In this document: positions 8,429 to 15,634 of the stretch, in pieces | Position numbering within the stretch: the stretch's first letter is position 1 | Layout of the letters: the number at the start of each line of letters is the position of its first letter | Source: Staphylospora marina | GTDB taxonomy: Bacteria > Bacillota > Bacilli > Thermoactinomycetales > Thermoactinomycetaceae | NCBI RefSeq assembly: GCF_003856495.1 | Contig: NZ_CP034118.1 | Coordinates: 2,206,182-2,270,181, forward strand | DNA length: 64,000 bases | Reading direction: 5' to 3' | Translations under genes and position numbers: made by a program | Notes under the pieces: model-generated | Database searches by the model: none | What the model was told of the DNA's origin: nothing | The model's input: the letters and a program-made list of their open reading frames with translations, nothing else

Positions 8429-10831
8429 GTGACGATTCGCGACATCACCTTGCCGATCGAGGGCATGACGTGTGCAGCCTGTGCCGCCCGCATCGAAAAA
8501 GGTCTGAAACGACTCGACGGCGTGGAGGATGCACGGGTCAATTTCGCGCTCGAACAGGCCACCGTCAGGTGGAATCCGGGGAAAATCTCCGTGAAGGAAC
8601 TGGAAGCCAAAGTCCGCGATCTGGGCTACGCGGTACGCACGGAAACGGTGGAGCTGGAGATCGGCGGCATGACATGTGCGGCCTGCGCCGCCCGCATTGA
8701 AAAGGGACTTCGCCGCATGGACGGGGTTGTGGAAGCGACCGTCAACCTGGCTCTGGAACGCGCCACGGTGGAGCTGCTGCCCGGGACGGTCTCCCCGGAC
8801 CGGCTGATCGCCAAAGTGGAACGGCTCGGATACACCGCACGCCTGAAAACCGGGGAAACTCCCCGGGACAGCCGCACGGAAGAAGCGGGAAAGCGGCGAC
8901 GGCGTCTGCTCATTTCGGTGCTGCTCTCCATCCCTCTCCTTTGGACGATGGTATCCCACTTCACCTTCACCTCATGGATGTGGGTGCCCGAATTCCTCAT
9001 GAATCCGTGGGTGCAGCTTCTTCTGGCCACGCCCGTTCAGTTCTGGATCGGAGGCCCGTTTTACGTCGGCGCTTACAAAGCGCTCAAAAACCGGAGCGCC
9101 AACATGGACGTGCTGGTGGCCTTGGGGACTTCGGCCGCGTATTTCTACAGCCTGTTTCTGATCCTGACCCGGCCGCCGGATCACCACATGCCCGAACTGT
9201 ACTTTGAAACGAGCGCCATCCTGATCACGTTGATCCTTCTGGGCAAATGGCTGGAGTTCCGGGCCAAAGGACGTGCCTCCGATGCAATCCGCAGGCTGAT
9301 GGGGCTTCGTGCCCGCTCGGCCACCGTTCTTCGTGACGGAAAAGAAGTGCGGATCCCCGTGGAAGAAGTGATCCCCGGCGACCTTCTCATCGTCCGACCC
9401 GGCGAGAAAATCCCGGTGGACGGCACGGTCACGGACGGCCGATCCGCCGTGGACGAGTCGATGCTCACCGGCGAAAGCATCCCCGTGGACAAAAAACCCG
9501 GAGATCCGGTGACGGGCGCCACCGTCAACGGCCACGGAGCGCTCACCGTTCGTGCCGAACGGGTGGGCAAAGACACCGTGCTGGCCCAGATCATCCGGGT
9601 CGTGGAAGAAGCCCAGGGATCCAAGGCTCCCATCCAGCGCATCGCCGATCGCATCTCCGGCATTTTCGTCCCGGTGGTTGTGGCGATCGCCGTCGCCGTC
9701 TTCTGCCTGTGGCTGTTCATCCTTTCCCCCGGACAGTTTTCCACCGCGCTGGAGAACGCCATCGCCGTGCTGGTGATCGCTTGTCCCTGCGCACTCGGCT
9801 TGGCCACCCCCACCTCGATCATGGCGGGTTCGGGGCGGGCGGCCGAAGCGGGCATCCTGTTCAAAGGCGGAGAACATCTGGAGATCGCCCACCGGATCGA
9901 TACGGTCGTCCTGGACAAAACCGGAACCGTCACCCGCGGGGAACCGGTACTGACCGACGTGATATCGGCCGGCAACCTGGAGGAACGCGAGTGGCTCCGG
10001 CTCGCCGCCGGAGCGGAGATCCGCTCGGAACATCCGTTGGCCCGGGCCGTGGTGGAGGGCATTCGCGCCCGGAACATTGAAGCGGGAGAGCCCGAGCGGT
10101 TTGACGCCGTTCCCGGTCACGGCATCCGGGCCGTGGTGGACGGCCGGGAAGTGTTGGCCGGGAACCGGCGCTGGATGACGGAAAACGGCATCGACATCCG
10201 CGAAGCTCTTCCCCGGCTCGAGGAGCTGGAATCCGCCGGGAAAACCGCCATGATGTTTGCCGTGGACGGCGCTTGGTCGGGCATCGTCGCGGTGGCCGAT
10301 CCGGTGAAGGAAACCTCCCGGGAAGCGATCGGGCAGCTGCATGAGCTGGGCATCGAGGTGATCATGATCACCGGTGACAACCGGCGGACGGCAAAAGCCG
10401 TGGCCGATCAGGCCGGCATCGGCAAAGTGATGGCCGAAGTGCTGCCGGAAGGAAAAGCTTCCGCCGTCAAAGAGCTGCAACGCCAAGGGCGCAAGGTGGC
10501 GATGGTGGGTGACGGAATCAATGACGCTCCCGCCCTGGCTGTGGCCGATCTGGGCATGGCGATGGGCACCGGCACCGACGTGGCCATGGAAACCGCCGAC
10601 ATCACCCTGATGCGCGGAGATCTTCGGGCCATTGCCGGCGCGATGCGAATCAGCCGGCTCACCATGCGCAACATCCGGCAAAATCTCTTCTGGGCGCTGT
10701 TTTACAACTCGCTCGGCATCCCCGTCGCCGCCGCCGGCCTGCTGAAACCGTGGGTGGCGGGAGCCGCGATGGCCTTCAGCTCGGTATCCGTCGTGCTGAA
10801 TGCCCTGCGTCTGCAACGGGTGAAGCTCTGA
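8429..10831 (+). CDS. copA: Cu(I)-exporting P1B-type ATPase CopA
   Basis: An 800-residue copper pump. Two N-terminal metal-binding domains each carry GMTCAAC (about residues 13-18 and 81-86). Eight transmembrane helices are expected, with the metal-site CPC motif at about residues 452-454. The phosphorylation motif DKTGT starts near residue 496, and the hinge [10 protein letters not shown] near 694. It pumps Cu(I) out of the cytoplasm. The start is GTG 8429, eight bases after AGGGAGG; a GTG at 8420 overlaps that ribosome site and is rejected. It lies 168 bases behind copZ. Confidence 0.96.
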   Translation: MTIRDITLPIEGMTCAACAARIEKGLKRLDGVEDARVNFALEQATVRWNPGKISVKELEAKVRDLGYAVRTETVELEIGGMTCAACAARIEKGLRRMDGVVEATVNLALERATVELLPGTVSPDRLIAKVERLGYTARLKTGETPRDSRTEEAGKRRRRLLISVLLSIPLLWTMVSHFTFTSWMWVPEFLMNPWVQLLLATPVQFWIGGPFYVGAYKALKNRSANMDVLVALGTSAAYFYSLFLILTRPPDHHMPELYFETSAILITLILLGKWLEFRAKGRASDAIRRLMGLRARSATVLRDGKEVRIPVEEVIPGDLLIVRPGEKIPVDGTVTDGRSAVDESMLTGESIPVDKKPGDPVTGATVNGHGALTVRAERVGKDTVLAQIIRVVEEAQGSKAPIQRIADRISGIFVPVVVAIAVAVFCLWLFILSPGQFSTALENAIAVLVIACPCALGLATPTSIMAGSGRAAEAGILFKGGEHLEIAHRIDTVVLDKTGTVTRGEPVLTDVISAGNLEEREWLRLAAGAEIRSEHPLARAVVEGIRARNIEAGEPERFDAVPGHGIRAVVDGREVLAGNRRWMTENGIDIREALPRLEELESAGKTAMMFAVDGAWSGIVAVADPVKETSREAIGQLHELGIEVIMITGDNRRTAKAVADQAGIGKVMAEVLPEGKASAVKELQRQGRKVAMVGDGINDAPALAVADLGMAMGTGTDVAMETADITLMRGDLRAIAGAMRISRLTMRNIRQNLFWALFYNSLGIPVAAAGLLKPWVAGAAMAFSSVSVVLNALRLQRVKL

Positions 10832-11054
10832 AAACCGAACACATGACATCCCGGGAAGCCGCAGCGGGGCCTTCAGCAAAACCGGCGGGCCGCCCCCCGG
10901 GATGCACAACGTTCAAACATTTTTCAGCAACTTCCCGCCCGTTTCATCCGTCATGGAGATACCCGAAACCGGGACGGAGGAAGTCGCATTCCGTCCGCCG
11001 CTTTTTCCCCGCGGCAGGCGTGCGTTCGCATCGCCGGTGGAAGGAGGCAAACCG

Positions 11055-11381
11055 TTGGAACACACCCGCTTGAACCATGACGCAAACCACGAAGACGCAT
11101 GCGCCCGGAAAAGCCATCATCCGGAAAAGGTGAAAACCAACCTGATCACCCGTCTCAACCGGATCGAAGGCCAGATCCGCGGCGTGAAAAAAATGATCGA
11201 AAACGACACGTACTGCGATGACGTGCTCAACCAGATCGCCGCCGTCCAAGCGGCGCTGAACGGCGTCGGGAAAATGCTTCTGGAAAATCACCTCAAAAGC
11301 TGCGTCGTGGAGCGTCTGCAAGAGGGGGATCTGGAAGTGGTGGACGAGCTGATGACCACCATGAAGAAACTGCTCAAATGA
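11055..11381 (+). CDS. csoR: copper-sensing repressor CsoR
   Basis: A 108-residue all-helical repressor of the CsoR/RcnR family (DUF156). The Cu(I) ligands are in the expected pattern: Cys54 (TYCDDV), His79 and Cys83 (ENHLKSC). The fold signature RLNRIEGQIRGVKKMI is intact. The N-terminal tail is His-rich (NHDANHEDACARKSHH). The start is TTG 11055, with AAGGAGG seven bases upstream; upstream in-frame codons are not protein-like. It lies 223 bases behind copA, and its likely target is the operator in front of copZ. Confidence 0.93.
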   Translation: MEHTRLNHDANHEDACARKSHHPEKVKTNLITRLNRIEGQIRGVKKMIENDTYCDDVLNQIAAVQAALNGVGKMLLENHLKSCVVERLQEGDLEVVDELMTTMKKLLK

Positions 11382-11418
11382 GGGGCACAACCCGACGGAA
11401 AGGGTCCGGTCCCATGAA

Positions 11419-11449
11419 AAAATCCGCCGGGCGCATGCCGGCGGATTTT
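11419..11449 (+). terminator. terminator of the copper operon
   Basis: A 12-bp stem AAAATCCGCCGG / CCGGCGGATTTT with a 7-base loop just after csoR. The TTTT of the 3' arm serves as the U-tract. Confidence 0.75.
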
Positions 11450-11772
11450 CCGGGCCGTATCGGGATCACGTTTCATCCCAGCAAAAAGACTGGCGGGAAA
11501 TGCCAGCCCTTTTGCCCAAGGGGGTCAAACAAGATGTGATTAGGTGTTCGCACATTTAGTATATCAAATATTTCGACGCAGTGTAAACCCTTTTTTTACG
11601 GAAATCGTGAACTTTTTTATTTCCGGAAATGCCTTCGATTGGATGTTTCCCACTTGATGAGAGGAAATCCTTGAAATTTACAGATCAATCATTGACATTT
11701 TCAGAAATCGCCGGTTGTCTCCGGTTCATCCTGCATCATCCGGCCTTCTCCGGTATTCCGGTTCCGAACATG
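11450..11772. other. intergenic region with no gene seen
   Basis: About 320 bases between the copper operon terminator and the ClpP-like gene terminator. A second small hairpin (CTGGC / GCCAG followed by CCCTTTT) lies near 11489-11510. The rest is AT-rich with stop codons in all frames, and I see no RNA gene. Confidence 0.45.
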
Positions 11773-11802
11773 AAAAACCCGGCCGGGTCATGCCCGACCG
11801 GG
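11773..11802 (-). terminator. terminator of the ClpP-like protease gene
   Basis: An imperfect 11-bp GC-rich hairpin (CCCGGCCGGGTC with GCCCGACCGGG), followed on the minus strand by TTTTT. Confidence 0.65.
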
Positions 11803-11812
11803 AGTCGAACGC

Positions 11813-12691
11813 TCAAATCATGATGGACGAAGTACTGCTTTCAAAGATTTTGATTCCAGCCTTCTCGCGCATCATGACCAGATATTTGGTATACAGCCGC
11901 CAATAGGCCTGCCACAGAGGATCGGCGAACGACCGGTAATGGATCTTCAGCCCGAGACGGGTGGCTTCCTGGTGATCGATCACCGTTCCGTGATTGGGAT
12001 ACTTTTCGATGTTGCTGAGCTGCTCCGCCACTTTCCGTGCCGCCCGGACGTCATTTTTGAACATGGAACGGCTCAACCACTTGACAGCCAAACGTTTCGA
12101 ATGTTCGATCGATTTGTGACAAAAATCGATCAATGCGGCATCCACCCCTTGCAAGAAGGGCAAATACGCAGGGTTGAGCGGCTGTCCGCCGGCATGCTCC
12201 CGCTTGATCAGCTCGAGCCCGTTGAGAAACGCCTGTGCCGGACGATATTGATACCCGAACGTCGTGGGAATGGACACCTGGGGATCAATCGGTCCGAGTT
12301 CCGATGTATCGCTCATCATGATCTCATCCGCCGCCAGCGAAATCAGCGTCGCTGCGCTTTTGGCCGCCTGGGGAACGACGACGCGCAAGTGCCTGGTTCT
12401 GGACAACAGCGTGTGCACCAGCGTTTCCGCCGCATTGGGGTCACCGCCGGGGCTTTCGAGGAGCAGATCCACGTCACTGTTTTCATCCAGCGAGGCCACG
12501 ATTTCACAGAAGGGGGCGATATCCTCACGCAAAATGGCGCTCTCGGGATGGGACAGATTGGCGATATACACCAAAATCCTTCGCCCGGTCGCCTTCTCCA
12601 TTTCGCGGATGAACTCCTGGCGTTCATATCGGTCACGGTGAATCGCATGGTACAGCGGTGTCTGATTGGGCATGGGCATTTTAAAGCTCAT
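11813..12691 (-). CDS. ClpP-like serine protease, SDH_sah family
   Basis: A 292-residue protein of the serine dehydrogenase proteinase family (PF01972), a ClpP/crotonase-fold group. Visible conserved blocks are LLLESPGGDPNAAETL (substrate cleft, about residue 80) and VPQAAKSAATLISLAADEIMM, with the probable nucleophile Ser112, then SELGPIDPQ. No transmembrane helix is evident, so it is presumably soluble or peripheral. ATG 12691 is preceded by a G-rich ribosome site; GTG 12706 is a weaker alternative. The cellular substrate is unknown. A 55-residue gene lies 33 bases upstream on the same strand and may be co-transcribed. Confidence 0.85.
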   Translation of the reverse strand: MSFKMPMPNQTPLYHAIHRDRYERQEFIREMEKATGRRILVYIANLSHPESAILREDIAPFCEIVASLDENSDVDLLLESPGGDPNAAETLVHTLLSRTRHLRVVVPQAAKSAATLISLAADEIMMSDTSELGPIDPQVSIPTTFGYQYRPAQAFLNGLELIKREHAGGQPLNPAYLPFLQGVDAALIDFCHKSIEHSKRLAVKWLSRSMFKNDVRAARKVAEQLSNIEKYPNHGTVIDHQEATRLGLKIHYRSFADPLWQAYWRLYTKYLVMMREKAGIKIFESSTSSIMI

Positions 12692-12724
12692 CGTGCCCGC
12701 ACTCACCCCCGTGGGATCTTTGGT

Positions 12725-12892
12725 TTAGTCCCGGTACGGTCGGCCGTACAGCTTTTCTTTTTTCGGTCTCATCCCCAACAATTCCATATCCTGCTTGAGC
12801 TTCTGCATGTTGCGGGCAAGTTCCTCGTATTCGTTCTTCTTGTTCCAGCGTGCCAGGAGTTCCTCCTTGGCCGCGATCAGCGCGTGAAGCAT
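12725..12892 (-). CDS. small hypothetical protein (55 aa)
   Basis: A 55-residue, charge-rich, probably helical protein starting MLHALIAAKEELLARWNKK, with AAGGAGG eight bases before ATG 12892. I do not recognise the family. The in-frame extension upstream to 12967 is AT-rich and has no ribosome site. On the same strand, 33 bases after its stop, begins the ClpP-like protease, so the two may form one unit. A partner or substrate role is speculation. A possible -10 TATACT lies at 12927-12932. Confidence 0.6.
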   Translation of the reverse strand: MLHALIAAKEELLARWNKKNEYEELARNMQKLKQDMELLGMRPKKEKLYGRPYRD

Positions 12893-12994
12893 GTACGTTC
12901 CTCCTTGAAAACCGCAGGATATCTTAAGTATACTATATGTTTTCATCTTCAGGAAGGTCTCATGCATCCGACCCTGGTCACAAAAAAACGAAAC

Positions 12995-13792
12995 TCACCC
13001 GTCCAGCGCCAGATTCACCTTGTACCCCGAGTGCTTGCGCACATTGAGCACCCCGACATCGAGCACCAGATACTGCCCCTTGATCCCCATGAGACGGCCG
13101 TTGATCTCCGGTTGCTTGTCGAGACTGATCGACTTGACGGTTTTCGGCGGTTCCACTTCCGGGTAGCGGATCTCGGTCACCTCCACCTCTTCCAGCCACC
13201 AGGTCCGGTACTCCTCCGGCAGAAGGGCCCGCACCTCTTCCCGAACGTCAAACAGATCACGATCGGCCACTTCGTTTTTCAGCATTTTGCGCCAATCGGT
13301 CCGATCGGACAAAAAACCGGCCAAATGCGCTTCGATGACGCCGGCCAGGTGGCGGGTGGGGACTTCGAGAATGGGCATGGCCCGCACCGCTCCCTGGTCG
13401 ATCCACCGTTCCACCATGCGCCGCTTGCGGGTGATGCCCACTTTCACGTCACTGCTCAGGGCCAGATAGACAATGTGCGGCTGCATGCAGTGCTCTTCCC
13501 CGAACTTCGGATCCCGGCACGTTCCCCTCTCAAAATGGCACATCGACGGTTTCACGATGCACAGGTCGTTTTCCGCCAGTTTGGTGAAGCACGGCCAGCA
13601 TGAACCGCAGTTGTAGGTTTTCTTCACTTTCCTTCCGCAATGGATGCAATGAATCTCACCGAGGAACGAAATCCGCACCGTGCGGCCCAGCCACTCATCC
13701 AGCGGTATCTCTTCGCCTCCCACTCTCGCGAAGAACGAGACCGGTTCCCCGTATTGATGCGAAAGCGGCAGGAGATGTCCCGTCCGGTCCAA
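12995..13792 (-). CDS. DUF2797 family zinc-ribbon protein
   Basis: A 265-residue protein of the uncharacterised DUF2797 family. The N-terminal third has a cysteine-rich block: HCIHCGRK, YNCGSCWPCF, then CIVKPSMC and GTCRDP, in a pattern suggesting zinc binding. A later segment, VYLALSSDVKVGITRKRRM, resembles a GIY-YIG-like core (Y...VGITR), as noted for this family. The start is TTG 13792, with AAAGGA nine bases before it. The reaction is unknown; nucleic-acid binding or cleavage is an inference from the fold resemblance. It follows the PlsY-like gene by 68 bases on the same strand. Confidence 0.8.
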   Translation of the reverse strand: MDRTGHLLPLSHQYGEPVSFFARVGGEEIPLDEWLGRTVRISFLGEIHCIHCGRKVKKTYNCGSCWPCFTKLAENDLCIVKPSMCHFERGTCRDPKFGEEHCMQPHIVYLALSSDVKVGITRKRRMVERWIDQGAVRAMPILEVPTRHLAGVIEAHLAGFLSDRTDWRKMLKNEVADRDLFDVREEVRALLPEEYRTWWLEEVEVTEIRYPEVEPPKTVKSISLDKQPEINGRLMGIKGQYLVLDVGVLNVRKHSGYKVNLALDG

Positions 13793-13860
13793 GGCAGGTC
13801 ATCCTTTCTTTCCGTGGACTTCCTCTTCCCACTCCCTGCCATTGTACCATCTCCGGAAGA

Positions 13861-14427
13861 TCAGCGAAACGGATTTTTGAAGCGGTACGGAGGCTCCAGC
13901 CCCCGCCGGAACCGTTTCCACCCCGGTCTGAGCCGGAGAAGGATCAGGACGCCCAACACCAGCACCACAAACCAGACCGTCATTTGGGAGATGAACACCA
14001 GCCCCAGCAAAATGACGCCCACCGTGGTGAAAAACGAGGCCAGGAACAGGTAACGGGTGGCCGCCAGAGACAGCAACCAGATGATGACTCCGATGAACAT
14101 CAGCACCGGGCTGAGGATGAGCAGCGCCCCGGCCGCCACCGCCAACCCCCGGCCGCCCCTGAATCCGAGAAAGACCGAATACATCGATCCGAGCGTCACC
14201 GTGACGGCCGCGAAACAAGCCCCCGCCCAACCGGCGACGCCGAAGGCCAACAAGGTGGCGGCCATGCCCTTCACCACGTCGATCAAGACCAGCAAAAACG
14301 CTTCCCGGGGATACAGCGCGTGCGGCGGAGGAATCCGCCCGGCCACGGACAAACGGGGAACCGCCCACAGATGCAGCGGAAACGCCCCGATCAGATAGGC
14401 GATGATCACCGCGAGAAGCCATTTCAT
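13861..14427 (-). CDS. degenerate PlsY-like membrane protein
   Basis: A 188-residue membrane protein with the overall layout of the glycerol-3-phosphate acyltransferase PlsY: N-terminal hydrophobic segment, DVVKG (PlsY DxxKG), and VFLGFRGGRGLAVAAGALL (PlsY FxxFKGGKGVAT). However, the first catalytic block (GSGNxGxTNxxR) is absent, and the motif-2 histidine (GHxxPxF) is replaced by Ser (LGSMYSVF). It is therefore probably not a standard acyltransferase. ATG 14427 follows AAAGGAGGGG and overlaps the YkvI-type gene stop by ATGA, so translation is coupled. A canonical plsY presumably lies elsewhere in the genome. Confidence 0.75.
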   Translation of the reverse strand: MKWLLAVIIAYLIGAFPLHLWAVPRLSVAGRIPPPHALYPREAFLLVLIDVVKGMAATLLAFGVAGWAGACFAAVTVTLGSMYSVFLGFRGGRGLAVAAGALLILSPVLMFIGVIIWLLSLAATRYLFLASFFTTVGVILLGLVFISQMTVWFVVLVLGVLILLRLRPGWKRFRRGLEPPYRFKNPFR

Positions 14428-15494
14428 CCGGACCCCTCCTTTCCGACCGGTTTCCAGGGAGGCGGCAGCCGCCGGAAGATCAGCATCATCAACAGAACGA
14501 GACCGAAATAGCCGAAGAGCGGGTACAGAAACCTGACCAGCACCGGAAATCCGATCAGGGACAACAGGTATCCCGCCGCGAACACCGCGATCGCCGACGC
14601 CTGCCGGCTCCAGCCCGCCATCCCGGACAAGCCGGCCGTCAGACCGTACACATTGCCCACCAGCGTGGTGAAAATTTCCGCCCACAGCACGCCCAGAAAG
14701 AACAGGCGAATCCCTTCGCCCAGCGCCCGGATCACCCGTGCCATCGGGATCTCCATCACCGACGCCTCGGCAAAATACAGCCCCAGGGCAAAATGGGACG
14801 CCAGCAACATGGCGCCCAGCCCCAATCCGCCGAGCCAGCCCCCGAGCCGCAACGTCCGCTCGTCCTTGATCTGCGCGCCCAGCGGCACCAACACGGCCTG
14901 GGCGGAAGCCAGATTGAACGCCACGTACGCCGTGGCGGACAGCAGCCAGTGTCCCCCCGTTCGCACGGGATCGGCGACGCCGGCGAACGCTTCGCCGTCC
15001 GCCGTCCACGCATGAACCGCGGCGAGGACCGTGAACAGAATCATCGCGGGCACCACGATCGAATTGACCGCCAGGATGCCGCTCATTCCCCGGACGATCA
15101 CCCAGAAGGCCAGGAGCGCCGTTCCCGCCACCCCGAGATGAAACGGGAGTCCCAGCTGCTCCCGGAACAAAGAGCCCGTTCCGGACATCATCGCGGTGGT
15201 CACGCCGAACAGCATCACGCCGGTCCAGACCGTCATCCACCCGCCGAGCCGCCCTCCGAACAAGTAGTCGTTGAATTCCTCGTAGGATTGCGCGTCCAAT
15301 CGGGCCCCCATGCGCATCATCCGCGTTCCCAGCCAGCCGAACAGCAGCGAAGCGATGACGATGCCCCACGCCCCGGCCGGTCCGAAGCCGGTGAAAAACG
15401 TCAAGATCTCCTGTCCGGATGCAAATCCCGCGCCCACCACCGTCCCCATGAAGGTGAACCCGATCCGGACGGCCGCCGACCAGCTCCCCTTCAC
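14424..15494 (-). CDS. YkvI-type transporter (APC-fold membrane protein)
   Basis: A 356-residue polytopic membrane protein with about ten hydrophobic helices. The N-terminal FTFMGTVVGAGFASGQEIL is the broken-helix motif typical of the YkvI group of LeuT/APC-fold transporters. The substrate is unknown. The start is GTG 15494, with AAGGAGGG upstream; in-frame codons before it include the preceding terminator and are rejected. The 3' end overlaps the PlsY-like gene by four bases (ATGA), suggesting that the two proteins work together or are made in fixed ratio. Confidence 0.85.
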   Translation of the reverse strand: MKGSWSAAVRIGFTFMGTVVGAGFASGQEILTFFTGFGPAGAWGIVIASLLFGWLGTRMMRMGARLDAQSYEEFNDYLFGGRLGGWMTVWTGVMLFGVTTAMMSGTGSLFREQLGLPFHLGVAGTALLAFWVIVRGMSGILAVNSIVVPAMILFTVLAAVHAWTADGEAFAGVADPVRTGGHWLLSATAYVAFNLASAQAVLVPLGAQIKDERTLRLGGWLGGLGLGAMLLASHFALGLYFAEASVMEIPMARVIRALGEGIRLFFLGVLWAEIFTTLVGNVYGLTAGLSGMAGWSRQASAIAVFAAGYLLSLIGFPVLVRFLYPLFGYFGLVLLMMLIFRRLPPPWKPVGKEGSG

Positions 15495-15580
15495 CCCTGC
15501 TTCCCTCCTTGTCCTCTCCCCATCAGTGTATGGGACGGGAAAAGCAGGTAGAACCCCGATCGGAACCGGCAGGCGGACAC

Positions 15581-15611
15581 AAAAAAAGACCAGCGAGTTT
15601 TCGCTGGTCTC
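15581..15611 (-). terminator. terminator of the penicillin-binding protein gene
   Basis: A 10-bp stem AGACCAGCGA / TCGCTGGTCT followed on the minus strand by TTTTTTT. It lies 24 bases after the PBP stop and before the YkvI-type gene. Confidence 0.88.
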
Positions 15612-15634
15612 ATCCGGCCTTCCACCGGGATTGA

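Noticed and set aside
8972-10909. A 645-codon minus-strand frame opposite copA
   Set aside because: Antisense shadow of the CopA gene; no domain or ribosome site.
14428-15369. Long N-terminal extension of the PlsY-like gene (502-codon frame)
   Set aside because: The extension is an out-of-frame shadow of the YkvI-type transporter gene on the same strand; PlsY-like sequence starts only at ATG 14427.
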